Source: a virus
Direction: 5' to 3' (one strand)
DNA length: 22,560 nucleotides
Virus record (IMG/VR): IMGVR_UViG_3300033148_001468
Span: 1 to 22,560 of that record
Shown: positions 12,163 through 21,295 of the stretch, piece after piece
How the letters are laid out: each line of letters starts with the position of its first letter
Position numbering within the stretch: the stretch's first letter is position 1
Translations under genes and position numbers: made by a program
The notes under the pieces: model-generated
Told to the model about the DNA's origin: nothing
What the model saw: only the letters and a program-made list of their open reading frames with translations
Database searches by the model: none

Positions 12163-15100
12163 TCATTTTATGCCCATACTTTTTAGGCCCAGGTTGTTTT
12201 TTTTCTTTTGTAGTGTCGATAAATAATTTCGCACCAAATTTCGCCTTGCCTTTAAGCCCGACTTGTTGCGTATTTTGGTAAGTATTTTAATCCGCGACTC
12301 CACGGTTCTCGCGGTCCAGTTTGGTTGACTGATTCGGCGTTTAAAGTCATATTTAAGTTCTCGGCCAAAATCTTTACAATATTCTCTGTAAATATCATCA
12401 GGCAATTTTACATCTTTGCTTCTGTACGATACTGTTTGTCTCGGCAAACCCGGATAAACTTCAAGGTTCGCAAGCTCCTTTTCAACAGGATCATCGGTTT
12501 CTTTCGACCACTTAAAGGGGAGCCATTGTTGAAACACTTTCCCTGGGATAACCGCTTCTTCGCCCCAAACAGTCAGCTTGGCCGGCATCTTTCCGGACAG
12601 GCCCGGAATGGTTTGACTGAACGCTTTCAACCACTGATGACCTTCTCTCGGCTTTGCCTCACCTTCGGTTATAACTTCAACGGATCGATTGATAGACCGC
12701 CAGAAGGATGAATAGGGAACCCATGAAGCGAACCATCGGGCAACCGCACCCTTTCGGCCACCGTATTTGTCAAGAGCTTGTTGAAGACCACTGAGGTATG
12801 AACCGTCAATTACATTCTCTCTCATTCGATCCGCAAAATGACCGAAGTGTTCCGTTGCCGTCTTTTCATCCCCGGCGTCCATGGCCGTCTTCATTTCTTC
12901 AAATGCCAAATACGCTCCTGCAATAACGGTATTGAATGGTTCAAATCTTCTATACTGAACCCAAGTTCCACCATCGACTTTATTGGTTTCCTTGTTGTAA
13001 GTTCCACCTATTTTCATTGACCACGGCTTCTTTCCTTGCCTATGCCATGCTTCCCTTTCGTTCTTATTTTCCGGCATTGGTCCTGTAATTCTGCCCTCAC
13101 CGACTTTATTGATGACATAGAACGCCATAACCGTACCCATAATCTGCTTTGCTGCCAACTTGGAAGTCGGCATACCCCTGCCCATACCCCTTGAAAGCCC
13201 TTCCTTGATAATCCCGAGTCCGGGCGTAAGTTCAACACCCCTTTTCGTCAAGTTGGAAATTGTGTTTACAAAAGGCAAAACCGTTACCCTTAATACGGGA
13301 CCGACAACAGGAACATTCCTTGATGCAATAACGTATTGTGTAAACGGATCGGGCTCATCCATAAAGGTACTGTTAAGGGCTTTCTTTCTGGCCGCTTCGT
13401 GCATCTCTTCGGTTACGTTGCTCCGCATTTTTTCTTCAAACGCAGTACGTTCTTTGCCCTTCAAACCCTTCTCGTTTGACATGCGCCTTGCAATTGAATT
13501 TATTTCACCGTCATACGCAATGGCATTACCCCATACATCCATTGCTCTTAACGCTCTTGTTGGAACATCAATGAACGGAGCTATCTTTCGTAAGACTTTA
13601 TTCGGGCTCCGGCGCCAAGCACCCATTGAAAAATCCAATTCCTGAAACCATTTGTCTTCAAATTTTCGTGCTTTGGCTGTCCTAAGAATTTCACCGGCAA
13701 CGACCTTGCCCTTTTTAAACCCCGATTTGTATCCGGCAAGCATTGGTAAAACTTCATTCATATAAAATTGTCTTTGCTTACCCGTAATTCCACAATAAAC
13801 TTTATCAACAGCCCCGGTTACAAGCCTTTGAGGTACTTGAAATGCCGTCCATAAAGTATTGCCAACCACATTGACAACATGAGTCGGCGGCCCTGAAAGA
13901 ATTGCGTTGTACCAATACTCAAGAAAGTATTCTGATATTTTCGGATCTCTCAAATTCTTAATAAATTGCTGCACCTGAACCGGATCTTCAAGGTTGAGCT
14001 TTTTCAATTCTTCAAACTGTCTCGGGTTCAAGTCTTTCTTTAACTCCGTCAATGCCTTGCCTAAATTGTTAATCGCCACTTCCTTTTTATGGATGTTCAA
14101 CATCCGACCCACTTCAGAAGATGTATCGCTCATAACATGACCGATATTGTCACGGTAAGAATCCAAAGCGTTCTTCATGGCAACCGGATCATCCATTTGA
14201 GCTATCTGATGCAAGCCTTCAATGGCGTTCACATGAATTTGACGCATAGCTTGAACCTTCTCTGCCGTAAGCGGTAACTGGCCTTTCTTGGCTCTCTGAA
14301 ATAGGGAAGCCCTTGTCTTAACGTCCTGCTTCCAGGTCTGTGTCTTTTTGGGTTTGGAACTTAAAAGAGTCGCTTCAAACGCTTTGTAATCTTCCGGTAT
14401 ATCCTGCTTCTCGACATTGATCGACCTTGCGTACTTGGGAATATCGTCGGCATATTTGTGAAGAAGATAGGCAACCTTCGGCTTGGGAATATCGTCGGCA
14501 TATTTGTGAAGAAGATAGGCAACCTTCGGATCGTATTTTTTGTCAAGCAGATATTTCTCAATGGTTTTGCCACGTCTTTTAGCTTCGGCCTTGATGCCCT
14601 CAAGATCGCCCTTCAAACGAATAATAGCAGCTTCTTGCTCGGGTGTGAGCTTGCCGAGTTCACCGATTGCGCCCTTTTGTCCAAGTGCGGTGTTGATGTC
14701 TTTGGCTATTTCTTTGGGGTTGCGGAATCCCTTCTCCACCCCCGCCCCCTCGGAAGCTACCTTTGTTCCTTCGGGGGAGGGAGGGGGCTTACCTGCGGTG
14801 GCTTTTTTAAACTTCTTATTCATATATTCCATCAAAGCAATATAACCACGTTCTGGACCTTCAAGACCTGATACTTTACCTGGCAAATCTTCAGTGTGCC
14901 ACTTGGCAATATCAATCCAGTCTTTAGCAATTCCCTTTTTTCCTGTTTTTGGATCTACCCACAATGTACCACCAGGTTTCATACCAGTAAGACCTGAAAG
15001 TTGATTCGTAAATTTTTTCTGATCATTGCCGCCTAATTCAAAATATGTGTCATCCCAAAATTTATCAGCCGTTTTTGATGGGGACTGTCCGGCACTTTCC

Positions 15101-17250
15101 ATATCATCCAGTATTCCTTGACCTTGGGCTTCAGCAATATCCTTTTTAATTTGTTTGTTAAGAAAATCATTATATTTATCAGCGGCTTCCTTCTTCCCCT
15201 TCAACTCAGGATAATCAGGATGTGAATCTATCTTGCCTTCGTTAATGGCTTGTTGGACTAAATACTTATGGTCGCCCTTGTTTCTTGAATACCATTCGCT
15301 GCCAGTTATTTCAAAAGCCTGTGTTCTGCCACCAGAGGGTAGCCCTTTTTCTTTTAACGGTGCCCTTTCGCCATTAAAATAAACCTCATCGGCCTTGGAA
15401 TATTCCTCAAAGCTCATCTCATGTGGCTCTTTCGCCTTACCCTCTTTGGAAAGTTCGGGCTTTTTAGGCTCCACCGCTTTGTCAGGCTTTGATTCTGCGG
15501 CTTTCTCAGGTTTTGCGACTTCAGGCACGGGTTTAGGTTTTGGCTCGACCACGGGCTTCTTGGGCTCCGCAGGAACTTTCTCAAGAGGTTTAAAAGTTCC
15601 GTCAAGTTTGGCCGCTGCGTCTGATCGTACCTGGTCTAATGTCGATTTTACTTGCTCTCTTGGGGTAAGTCCGGCTTCAGGTGGAACGTCTTTAAAAACC
15701 TCTTCAAGTTCTGCCTGTGCCTTTTGTTTCTCAACCAATTCAGCAGGCGGTTCTGCCTTTAACGATTCTTCTTTTCTTGCAAGAGTATCCAATGGTCTTT
15801 GTGGTGTTGCGGCTCTTTCTTTGGCTATTCTTTGTTTTATTTCATCTTTAGCATGGTTAACAACTTCAGTACGTTGCTCATCGGTAAGGGCTTCCATCTT
15901 TCTGTCAAGCCTTGCCTTAGCTTCAGCCTTTACCTTACCCCCTAAACGATGAATAAAACTGAACATAAAAAGTTCCGAAGCAAGTTCAGACAAGTATCCT
16001 GCCCTCGGTCCTACGATTTCAGTTATTCCTTCACCCGCCATACGAGCAGGCGTTAAAGCGACCTCAAAACCTTTGCCTATTATTTCACTCGCACCTTTTC
16101 CGGCCTCTGTCCTTGGTTGATACCCAAACGTTTCGCCTATTTGTTGTTCTGTTTCCCTTGCTTCCTCTGCTGTATCACCGGTTAGTATCCTTGAAACACC
16201 TGCTATCTTTTGGGCAGGCCATAATGCAATCCCATTGGCTAAAGAAAGCATAGTTTCAGGAGTTGCCTTTACACCTTCCCAAACTTCATTCAGGGTAGGC
16301 TTAATCCAACCTTCGTAATGCCCTTCGGGTTCTTCAACGGAAACCGGTTGTGGTGCCTTTTGTTCATTATCCCATGCAATCTCATCAGCCTTGATAGCTT
16401 GATCCCATTTAATTTGTGTTTGATCTATTGGTGATTCTGACTTATTTTGGTTAGGCAAATGCAAAACCGAATCAGGCTCCCTATTTTTGAAATAGTCCGT
16501 TAATTTCTCTGGACTATGCTGAGTTAAATTAAAAGGAGATGCATAAAAATGCCACTTTCCGTTTTCTTTTTTCCATGCACCGCCCTCTTTATCCGGTGTG
16601 CTGTATTTGCTGTCAGTCGAAAATGTAATATGATTTTGAAGTTTAAACTCATCCGTTAAGTGCTGACCTTTGGACTGATCAGGAGGCCCATACTTTTTGA
16701 CGTATCCTTCTAAATCATATCCAGAAGATTTTTGCTTTTTGAATTCTGCTTGAAGTTGTTGAGAGTTGAGCGTTCTGTAATCAGGCATTGCGGTTTTTTT
16801 GATATTTATTGATTGCGATCCCTTATTCTTATTATACCTACCCTGAACCTTTTCAATATAACCCTGTGTCTCAGGAAACGGCGGTATGCCACCATGCTTT
16901 TTAACATTCCCCGGCCCTGCATTGTATCTGGCAAGCGCAAGAGGAATATCTCCATTTGTGGCTTTAAGCTGTTTGGCAAGATACTTTGTACCGCCCATGA
17001 TGTTTTGTCTTGGGTCAGTGGAATCCACAACACCCATAGCCTTTGCGGTATCCGGCATAAGTTGCATCAAGCCGATTGCGCCCTTGGAAGACTTGGCCGA
17101 TGACTTGCCGCTACTCTCAATGGCTATCATGGCCTTTATTAACTCGGGCTCAACATTATGAGTCTTTGACGCTTCGGCAATAAAAGGCTCGTAATCCGGC
17201 TTTGACGTAGGAGTATCATCCCACTTTATTTGGCTTTCATTAATCTGCAT
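12163..17250 (-). CDS. Giant virion/ejection protein with N-terminal lytic transglycosylase (gp16-like, polyvalent)
   Basis: This 1695-aa protein starts with an SLT-family lytic transglycosylase domain (about 15-130): catalytic E45 in AIESSGKS, GLMQLMP (60-66) and RYNAGPGNV (108-116). A conserved phage module follows at about 178-266 (DLEGYVKKYGPP to DSVLHLP). Then come helices with small-residue-rich hydrophobic stretches (about 310-440), a Lys/Pro/Glu-rich linker (about 545-610), further modules, and a long C-terminal region (about 1010-1600). That region has PTHVVNVVGNTLWTA and YVIASRNVPVVGPVLRVTVL, which resemble the LPD38-type domain of polyvalent proteins. The transglycosylase would open peptidoglycan locally during DNA entry, as in T7 gp16. 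A perfect 16-residue tandem repeat lies at 908-939. Its ATG at 17250 overlaps the upstream gene by 11 bp and has only a weak ribosome binding site. Confidence 0.88.
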   Translation of the reverse strand: MQINESQIKWDDTPTSKPDYEPFIAEASKTHNVEPELIKAMIAIESSGKSSAKSSKGAIGLMQLMPDTAKAMGVVDSTDPRQNIMGGTKYLAKQLKATNGDIPLALARYNAGPGNVKKHGGIPPFPETQGYIEKVQGRYNKNKGSQSINIKKTAMPDYRTLNSQQLQAEFKKQKSSGYDLEGYVKKYGPPDQSKGQHLTDEFKLQNHITFSTDSKYSTPDKEGGAWKKENGKWHFYASPFNLTQHSPEKLTDYFKNREPDSVLHLPNQNKSESPIDQTQIKWDQAIKADEIAWDNEQKAPQPVSVEEPEGHYEGWIKPTLNEVWEGVKATPETMLSLANGIALWPAQKIAGVSRILTGDTAEEARETEQQIGETFGYQPRTEAGKGASEIIGKGFEVALTPARMAGEGITEIVGPRAGYLSELASELFMFSFIHRLGGKVKAEAKARLDRKMEALTDEQRTEVVNHAKDEIKQRIAKERAATPQRPLDTLARKEESLKAEPPAELVEKQKAQAELEEVFKDVPPEAGLTPREQVKSTLDQVRSDAAAKLDGTFKPLEKVPAEPKKPVVEPKPKPVPEVAKPEKAAESKPDKAVEPKKPELSKEGKAKEPHEMSFEEYSKADEVYFNGERAPLKEKGLPSGGRTQAFEITGSEWYSRNKGDHKYLVQQAINEGKIDSHPDYPELKGKKEAADKYNDFLNKQIKKDIAEAQGQGILDDMESAGQSPSKTADKFWDDTYFELGGNDQKKFTNQLSGLTGMKPGGTLWVDPKTGKKGIAKDWIDIAKWHTEDLPGKVSGLEGPERGYIALMEYMNKKFKKATAGKPPPSPEGTKVASEGAGVEKGFRNPKEIAKDINTALGQKGAIGELGKLTPEQEAAIIRLKGDLEGIKAEAKRRGKTIEKYLLDKKYDPKVAYLLHKYADDIPKPKVAYLLHKYADDIPKYARSINVEKQDIPEDYKAFEATLLSSKPKKTQTWKQDVKTRASLFQRAKKGQLPLTAEKVQAMRQIHVNAIEGLHQIAQMDDPVAMKNALDSYRDNIGHVMSDTSSEVGRMLNIHKKEVAINNLGKALTELKKDLNPRQFEELKKLNLEDPVQVQQFIKNLRDPKISEYFLEYWYNAILSGPPTHVVNVVGNTLWTAFQVPQRLVTGAVDKVYCGITGKQRQFYMNEVLPMLAGYKSGFKKGKVVAGEILRTAKARKFEDKWFQELDFSMGAWRRSPNKVLRKIAPFIDVPTRALRAMDVWGNAIAYDGEINSIARRMSNEKGLKGKERTAFEEKMRSNVTEEMHEAARKKALNSTFMDEPDPFTQYVIASRNVPVVGPVLRVTVLPFVNTISNLTKRGVELTPGLGIIKEGLSRGMGRGMPTSKLAAKQIMGTVMAFYVINKVGEGRITGPMPENKNEREAWHRQGKKPWSMKIGGTYNKETNKVDGGTWVQYRRFEPFNTVIAGAYLAFEEMKTAMDAGDEKTATEHFGHFADRMRENVIDGSYLSGLQQALDKYGGRKGAVARWFASWVPYSSFWRSINRSVEVITEGEAKPREGHQWLKAFSQTIPGLSGKMPAKLTVWGEEAVIPGKVFQQWLPFKWSKETDDPVEKELANLEVYPGLPRQTVSYRSKDVKLPDDIYREYCKDFGRELKYDFKRRISQPNWTARTVESRIKILTKIRNKSGLKARRNLVRNYLSTLQKKKNNLGLKSMGIK
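14434..14529. repeat. Perfect 48-bp tandem duplication inside the giant protein gene
   Basis: The 48-bp unit at 14434-14481 is repeated identically at 14482-14529. It is in frame and gives the 16 residues PKVAYLLHKYADDIPK twice (residues 908-939). Identity at every base, including synonymous positions, suggests recent slippage or unequal exchange, or possibly an assembly error. Confidence 0.93.
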
Positions 17251-18292
17251 ATTTTATTGATCCATCGCTATATTTAACAACCTTGCGACCATTATAAGTT
17301 CCGGTTTGAGTTATTGTTTTCTCTGATTTTCCCGTTTTCCCTGAATACCATATCGGAAGTTCACCCTTGTTAATTCGATTCATATCTTTACTCATTTTGG
17401 TAGCTATATCATTGTACTCTCGTTCATATTTGCCAGGATCATCTTTAGGTCCAGGTTTGATATATCCCATATCATCAAGTAAGTGCCTTGACATTTCGTG
17501 ATAGAATGAACGGGTATCATCAATCTGTTTACCTCTGTCTTGTTCATACTGCCGTATATCCTGAACTGATGTTTTGTTCTTTTCGGTTTCTTCCATCTTG
17601 TTATATTTTTTAATCATTTCTGTGGAAGACATTTTATCTTTATTTTCCGAATAAAACGCCTCCCATTTATTCGGTATTTCAGGTGTTTCAGGTGTTTCGG
17701 CTTTTATAGCTTGTGCAGTCTTTAACCTTCTATCCAACGCCTTGTCGGGAGCCTCATAATCCCTTGCAGACTTCTCACCATAAAGCTTTGAGGCTATCTG
17801 TGCCATATTACCGCCCAACCGGCTTTGCCATGTATCCCGGCCTCCAATCGCTTGACCTGCAGAACCAAGTATAGTTGCCAATAAATAGGGATCCATTTTG
17901 TTTCCGGTAGGCATGGCAGTCCGTCCGGCTTCGGGAGAATTTACGGCACCCATATTAAAATCCGTTCCCGGTTGCTGACCTGGAATTGTTCCTGTTGACT
18001 GACCTTTGAACAAAGAAGCAAGTTGCATAATATTACCCATTGCAGAACTTCCGGTATCAGTTTGTCCACTTGGAGCACTTGGGGCAGTCGGTTGAAGCGG
18101 TTTCACATTAGGAACCCTTTTTTCCCCGGGAGTCCCAGGACCTTTAGTTGGATCATAACCAACTTCAGGGTTTGATCTGAGCGTATCTCCCCTAAGTCGG
18201 CTTAATGTATTTGGACCTTGAAGATTGTCTCTGGATGCTTCAAAATTAAATTGATTTCTTTTTAATTTGTGTAACGCATTTTCTAACGCCAT
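17240..18292 (-). CDS. Virion/ejection-associated protein (350 aa, gp15 position)
   Basis: The start is the ATG at 18292, just behind AAGGAGAATATT; a further-upstream in-frame ATG lies inside the previous gene. The N-terminus (ALENALHKLKRNQFNFEASR) is followed by a low-complexity Pro/Ser/Thr/Gly stretch to about residue 120. The second half has charged helices with a coiled-coil look. It ends with GTYNGRKVVKYSDGSIKYAD, a segment I remember from phage virion proteins. The gene lies between a Gly-rich C-terminal protein and the transglycosylase, the place T7 gp15 occupies, although gp15 is twice as long. Internal-core or ejection protein is the best guess. Confidence 0.68.
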   Translation of the reverse strand: MALENALHKLKRNQFNFEASRDNLQGPNTLSRLRGDTLRSNPEVGYDPTKGPGTPGEKRVPNVKPLQPTAPSAPSGQTDTGSSAMGNIMQLASLFKGQSTGTIPGQQPGTDFNMGAVNSPEAGRTAMPTGNKMDPYLLATILGSAGQAIGGRDTWQSRLGGNMAQIASKLYGEKSARDYEAPDKALDRRLKTAQAIKAETPETPEIPNKWEAFYSENKDKMSSTEMIKKYNKMEETEKNKTSVQDIRQYEQDRGKQIDDTRSFYHEMSRHLLDDMGYIKPGPKDDPGKYEREYNDIATKMSKDMNRINKGELPIWYSGKTGKSEKTITQTGTYNGRKVVKYSDGSIKYAD

Positions 18293-18302
18293 AATATTCT
18301 CC

Positions 18303-19280
18303 TTAAAACAAACTTCCTGCAAGACCTAAAACACCACCGACCACAGCGCCAGTAGGCCCCGCAATCATTGCTCCCGCCGCCGCACCGCTTAAAGCTCCTG
18401 AAACCGCATTGCCAAACTTTGAACTTCCGGCAACTTCAGAAGTGGTTTTTGTAGCACCCTGTAATGCGCCTAACGCAGCCCGTTCCCAATCAAGCACCGT
18501 AAACGGCCATAAATCATGCTTGACGGCCATGTTATAATTGAAATCGTCAACGTCCATTTTGACCGAATAATAGAGCTTCATAACCTCGGCGTAAGTCATT
18601 ATGACGCCCTTATTCCATTCAAGGTGAGTTTGCCATCTTTGCGTAGCAACCGGAATCAAGCGGTATTTCAATTCAGATCTGAACTTTTCAAGAGCTTTAA
18701 CTTTGGTGTCCCTCGGAATTGCTCTTGCGACCACAAACGTTGAAGACATGACGGAATTGATATCTCTCATCCCCAATTCTATCGCGGTGACGGCCTCAAC
18801 AACATCATCCTCGATGAGATCGGATTCAGCGGCCACCAGGTCATTGACTTCGGGCGCGTTGACCGTATCTTCAAATATCTGTGAATATAACGTGTCAACA
18901 TCCAGCCCAGCCATGAATTTGCCGAACATATCGTACATGGTCGGAAAAGACGAAATGGTATAGCCAGTTCCGAAAAAGGCCAGCTCAACCTCAATATTAT
19001 CAAAATTTATAAATGGCGAATCGTGTGTTACAATATCAGCATCAGCAATACCCTGGGCAGATTGCCTGTCGTATATATCATCCACCAATCTACCAAACCA
19101 ACCCAACACACCGCCAGTACCTCTTAGTTCAATGGTTCCGCTGCCACCACTTCCAATAAGTGCTTGTCTATGAGCTTGGACCGTATTTAAAAATTCTGCA
19201 TGATGATCTTCAATATATGGAGCATACCTTACGGTCATTTCTGAATCACCGCCGCCACCACCGCTGCTTTTACTGCCCAT
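18303..19280 (-). CDS. Virion protein with Gly/Ala-rich hydrophobic C-terminus (325 aa, gp14 position)
   Basis: The 325-aa protein opens with a Gly/Ser-rich stretch (MGSKSSGGGGGDSEMTVRYA) and has a mostly helical middle. It ends in an Ala/Gly-rich hydrophobic tail (SGALSGAAAGAMIAGPTGAV, then VGGVLGLAGSLF). Such a tail could insert in a membrane, as expected for a phage ejection protein that forms a channel. The gene order GNAT, this gene, 350-aa gene, transglycosylase parallels T7 genes 13-16. AAGGAGTATAGCAC precedes the ATG at 19280. Sequence similarity to T7 gp14 is not claimed, only the position and the tail. Confidence 0.7.
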   Translation of the reverse strand: MGSKSSGGGGGDSEMTVRYAPYIEDHHAEFLNTVQAHRQALIGSGGSGTIELRGTGGVLGWFGRLVDDIYDRQSAQGIADADIVTHDSPFINFDNIEVELAFFGTGYTISSFPTMYDMFGKFMAGLDVDTLYSQIFEDTVNAPEVNDLVAAESDLIEDDVVEAVTAIELGMRDINSVMSSTFVVARAIPRDTKVKALEKFRSELKYRLIPVATQRWQTHLEWNKGVIMTYAEVMKLYYSVKMDVDDFNYNMAVKHDLWPFTVLDWERAALGALQGATKTTSEVAGSSKFGNAVSGALSGAAAGAMIAGPTGAVVGGVLGLAGSLF

Positions 19281-19283
19281 GTG

Positions 19284-19748
19284 CTATACTCCTTTCAAAT
19301 CGTACACAAACGATGTGTAACTTTGCTTGAACCCAAGGGCTTTGTCCATCTCCATCATTTGTTTATTCTTTGTTGCCAATATTATGTTGTCGCATTGTTC
19401 TTTTACGGCGAATTCTTTCAGCAATTCAAAACCTTGTTGCCATTCTTCAAAAGAAACGTGCCGATAAGAAAACGTGACGTAAATATTCAGATTTTTATGG
19501 TTGAACCTTTTGTCGATCTCAAGCATGGTGATTACTACGGCGATAACATTGCGCTCATCGTCCAGCCGAAACCAACATTGAGCTTTGTCGGAAAGAAGTT
19601 TGTGCAGCAACCATATCAATCCGGCCTTTAAATCCCTTTCGTCAAGTTCAACCGATTTTGACGTAACGTATTTTATAAGTTCCCAATATTTTACAATTTG
19701 TGAAAATGGCGGTTTGCTGTGTGTCGATAATAATTTTATAGTTTTCAA
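19284..19748 (-). CDS. GNAT-fold acetyltransferase-like virion protein (gp13-like)
   Basis: The 154-aa protein has GNAT-like secondary structure: a strand pair around CWFRLDDERNVIAVVIT, a central NIYVTFSYRHV strand, a helix with EWQQGFELLKEFAVKEQ, then CDNIILATKN and MDKALGFKQSYTSFVYDL, the classic C-terminal 'A-L-GF' signature. The R/QxxGxG/A cofactor loop is not visible, so it may be a degenerate acetyltransferase. T7 gp13, often annotated as acetyltransferase-like, heads the internal-core genes. The same position here, just upstream of the 325-aa and 350-aa proteins and the transglycosylase, supports a comparable virion assembly role. Its ATG overlaps the stop of the tail hub gene (ATGA). 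Confidence 0.75.
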   Translation of the reverse strand: MKTIKLLSTHSKPPFSQIVKYWELIKYVTSKSVELDERDLKAGLIWLLHKLLSDKAQCWFRLDDERNVIAVVITMLEIDKRFNHKNLNIYVTFSYRHVSFEEWQQGFELLKEFAVKEQCDNIILATKNKQMMEMDKALGFKQSYTSFVYDLKGV

Positions 19749-20839
19749 TGTGCGTGCCTTATCCCATTGATTTTTAAATAATCGATCTCAAAGTACTCAT
19801 ATTCAAGCGCCTTTGCCCTGAACATGAATTCCCTTCCCATGGCAGTAATAAATACTGACCCTCTTTCCGTAACGTTGTACCAGGGAGTCGATGTAAACGA
19901 CCCTTTAAAATCCCTGCGATAATATATTGCCGCCTGTAATGTTCCTTCAAGATTGGTTCCAAATTCAAGCTCAAAAACTGTTTTATTTTTTCTTGTGCCT
20001 AAATCGTGAATGTCAGTACATATCTCAAAGGCCGGTGTTGTGATCGCCGCCGGCGCCGTAGCGTACAATGTCCCGCCCTGTGAGGAAATCCCCGTAATAT
20101 TGACCGGACCTTCACCAAGGCTTTTATCAATCGGAGAATACACAAACCCATAGGTGCCGTCGCAAATGTAAAGAAGGTTTGCTTCAACATCGAAGGATAA
20201 AACCGGATCGGTTAGGACTGACAAGTATTCGGAATAGTCTAATTTTTCCAAACCGTCTGCCAGACTGATAAGTTGATCCTTGTTGTCGATAAAGAAGTGA
20301 ATCTCCTCAGTCCCGGCAACGGCCAATTTACTTTTAAGCCCTACTCGATAAACCGTTTGCATCCCCCATGCTTTTCCATGGGGAGTAAGAAAAGTTACAC
20401 CGTTTGAGCCGTAGGCAACGTTTTTACCCCCAAGCTTTTTGACGTTATAAAGCCATCCCTTCCAATCCATCGGCCTTTCACCGGCAACATTGCTTTTATC
20501 AATGGTAAAATCCATTTGGCCAATCTTAGACCATATGACGAAGTTGGATTTTAGGTTTTCTAAGAGTAAATCGGCATCACCAGAAAAATACGCTACCCCG
20601 GAGGCACCACTTTTTATAGTTCCCCATATAGGCGTTCCAGATCCCGTAAATCCGGCTGTGCCTGTTGCTGAGAAATCTACAAATGGTTTTTCACCAGACC
20701 CGGAAAAATATGCGCATGCTGGATCACACCTAAATGTAATATCAAGGTCGTGGTCTATTTCTGCGGCGGGATGTTGCGTTGGCACACCCTTGCCGACAAA
20801 ATAGGCCGTTCCTGGACCTGCATCAATTAACGTTGCCAT
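19745..20839 (-). CDS. Tail hub/nozzle-like structural protein (364 aa)
   Basis: The N-terminal 90 residues carry four copies of an AYFxGxG-like motif (TAYFVGKG near 11-18, AYFSGSG near 43-49, AGFTGSG near 62-68, AYFSGDAD near 83-90). The rest is beta-rich with Gly-turns (NVAYGSNGVTFLTPHGKAWG, NLLYICDGTYGFVYSP). It ends with REFMFRAKALEYEYFEIDYL, then KINGIRHAH, the sort of ending I associate with podoviral tail hub or stabiliser proteins. Its position before the GNAT gene matches T7 gp12 (nozzle), though it is about half that length. No enzyme motif is seen. Confidence 0.72.
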   Translation of the reverse strand: MATLIDAGPGTAYFVGKGVPTQHPAAEIDHDLDITFRCDPACAYFSGSGEKPFVDFSATGTAGFTGSGTPIWGTIKSGASGVAYFSGDADLLLENLKSNFVIWSKIGQMDFTIDKSNVAGERPMDWKGWLYNVKKLGGKNVAYGSNGVTFLTPHGKAWGMQTVYRVGLKSKLAVAGTEEIHFFIDNKDQLISLADGLEKLDYSEYLSVLTDPVLSFDVEANLLYICDGTYGFVYSPIDKSLGEGPVNITGISSQGGTLYATAPAAITTPAFEICTDIHDLGTRKNKTVFELEFGTNLEGTLQAAIYYRRDFKGSFTSTPWYNVTERGSVFITAMGREFMFRAKALEYEYFEIDYLKINGIRHAH

Positions 20840-21274
20840 TTAACAGCTCGTTGCTCCAATAAATTCAGGGCTGGATATTGTAAAGGTTCCACCATCCGGC
20901 TCGGTACCCTCACCCCCAAAATCAACATACATTACAAGCGGATCATCAGCCACCGTATCGTTGACAAGAAACGCTCCGGGGGATGGGCCAATACTTCCAC
21001 CCGAAGCGGTCCATTGAGGATTGCTCCATGTGATTTCCAGCCGATACAGGGTATCATTCCTCGAAATGGATATCCCGGCAGCAGCCTTGGTCTTCTGTGT
21101 ATAGCCATTACCAGTTCCAAGTTCAGACGCAGACACATCGGCATACTCATGGTGGCTGGCTTGATCGAAAGTAAACCCGGTATCCATAAGCACCCATATT
21201 AAACTATCGGTATCAAAGTCTACATCTCCCTTTGCCATTAAATATAAAATGTTTTGCACAATTGTTACGGCCAT
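20840..21274 (-). CDS. Phage structural protein, head/tail type (144 aa)
   Basis: The sequence follows a type I recognise from phage structural genes: MDTGFTFDQASHHEYADVSA, then SELGTGNGYTQKT, RLEITWSNPQWTASGGSIGP, DDPLVMYVDFGGEGTEPDGG and an FTISSPEF ending. It is a single beta domain with no enzyme motif. The ATG at 21274 has AAGGAGAAATT upstream, and the stop lies directly before the start of the tail hub gene. The exact virion position (tail, fibre or decoration) cannot be read. Confidence 0.8.
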   Translation of the reverse strand: MAVTIVQNILYLMAKGDVDFDTDSLIWVLMDTGFTFDQASHHEYADVSASELGTGNGYTQKTKAAAGISISRNDTLYRLEITWSNPQWTASGGSIGPSPGAFLVNDTVADDPLVMYVDFGGEGTEPDGGTFTISSPEFIGATSC

Positions 21275-21295
21275 AATTTCTCCTTATCAGTTGCT

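Noticed and set aside
14458-14871. Plus-strand ORFs antisense to the giant gene (also 12325-12711, 13160-13645, 15395-15952)
   Set aside because: They lie opposite a well-supported coding frame with clear domains, lack ribosome binding sites, and have compositions typical of shadow frames.
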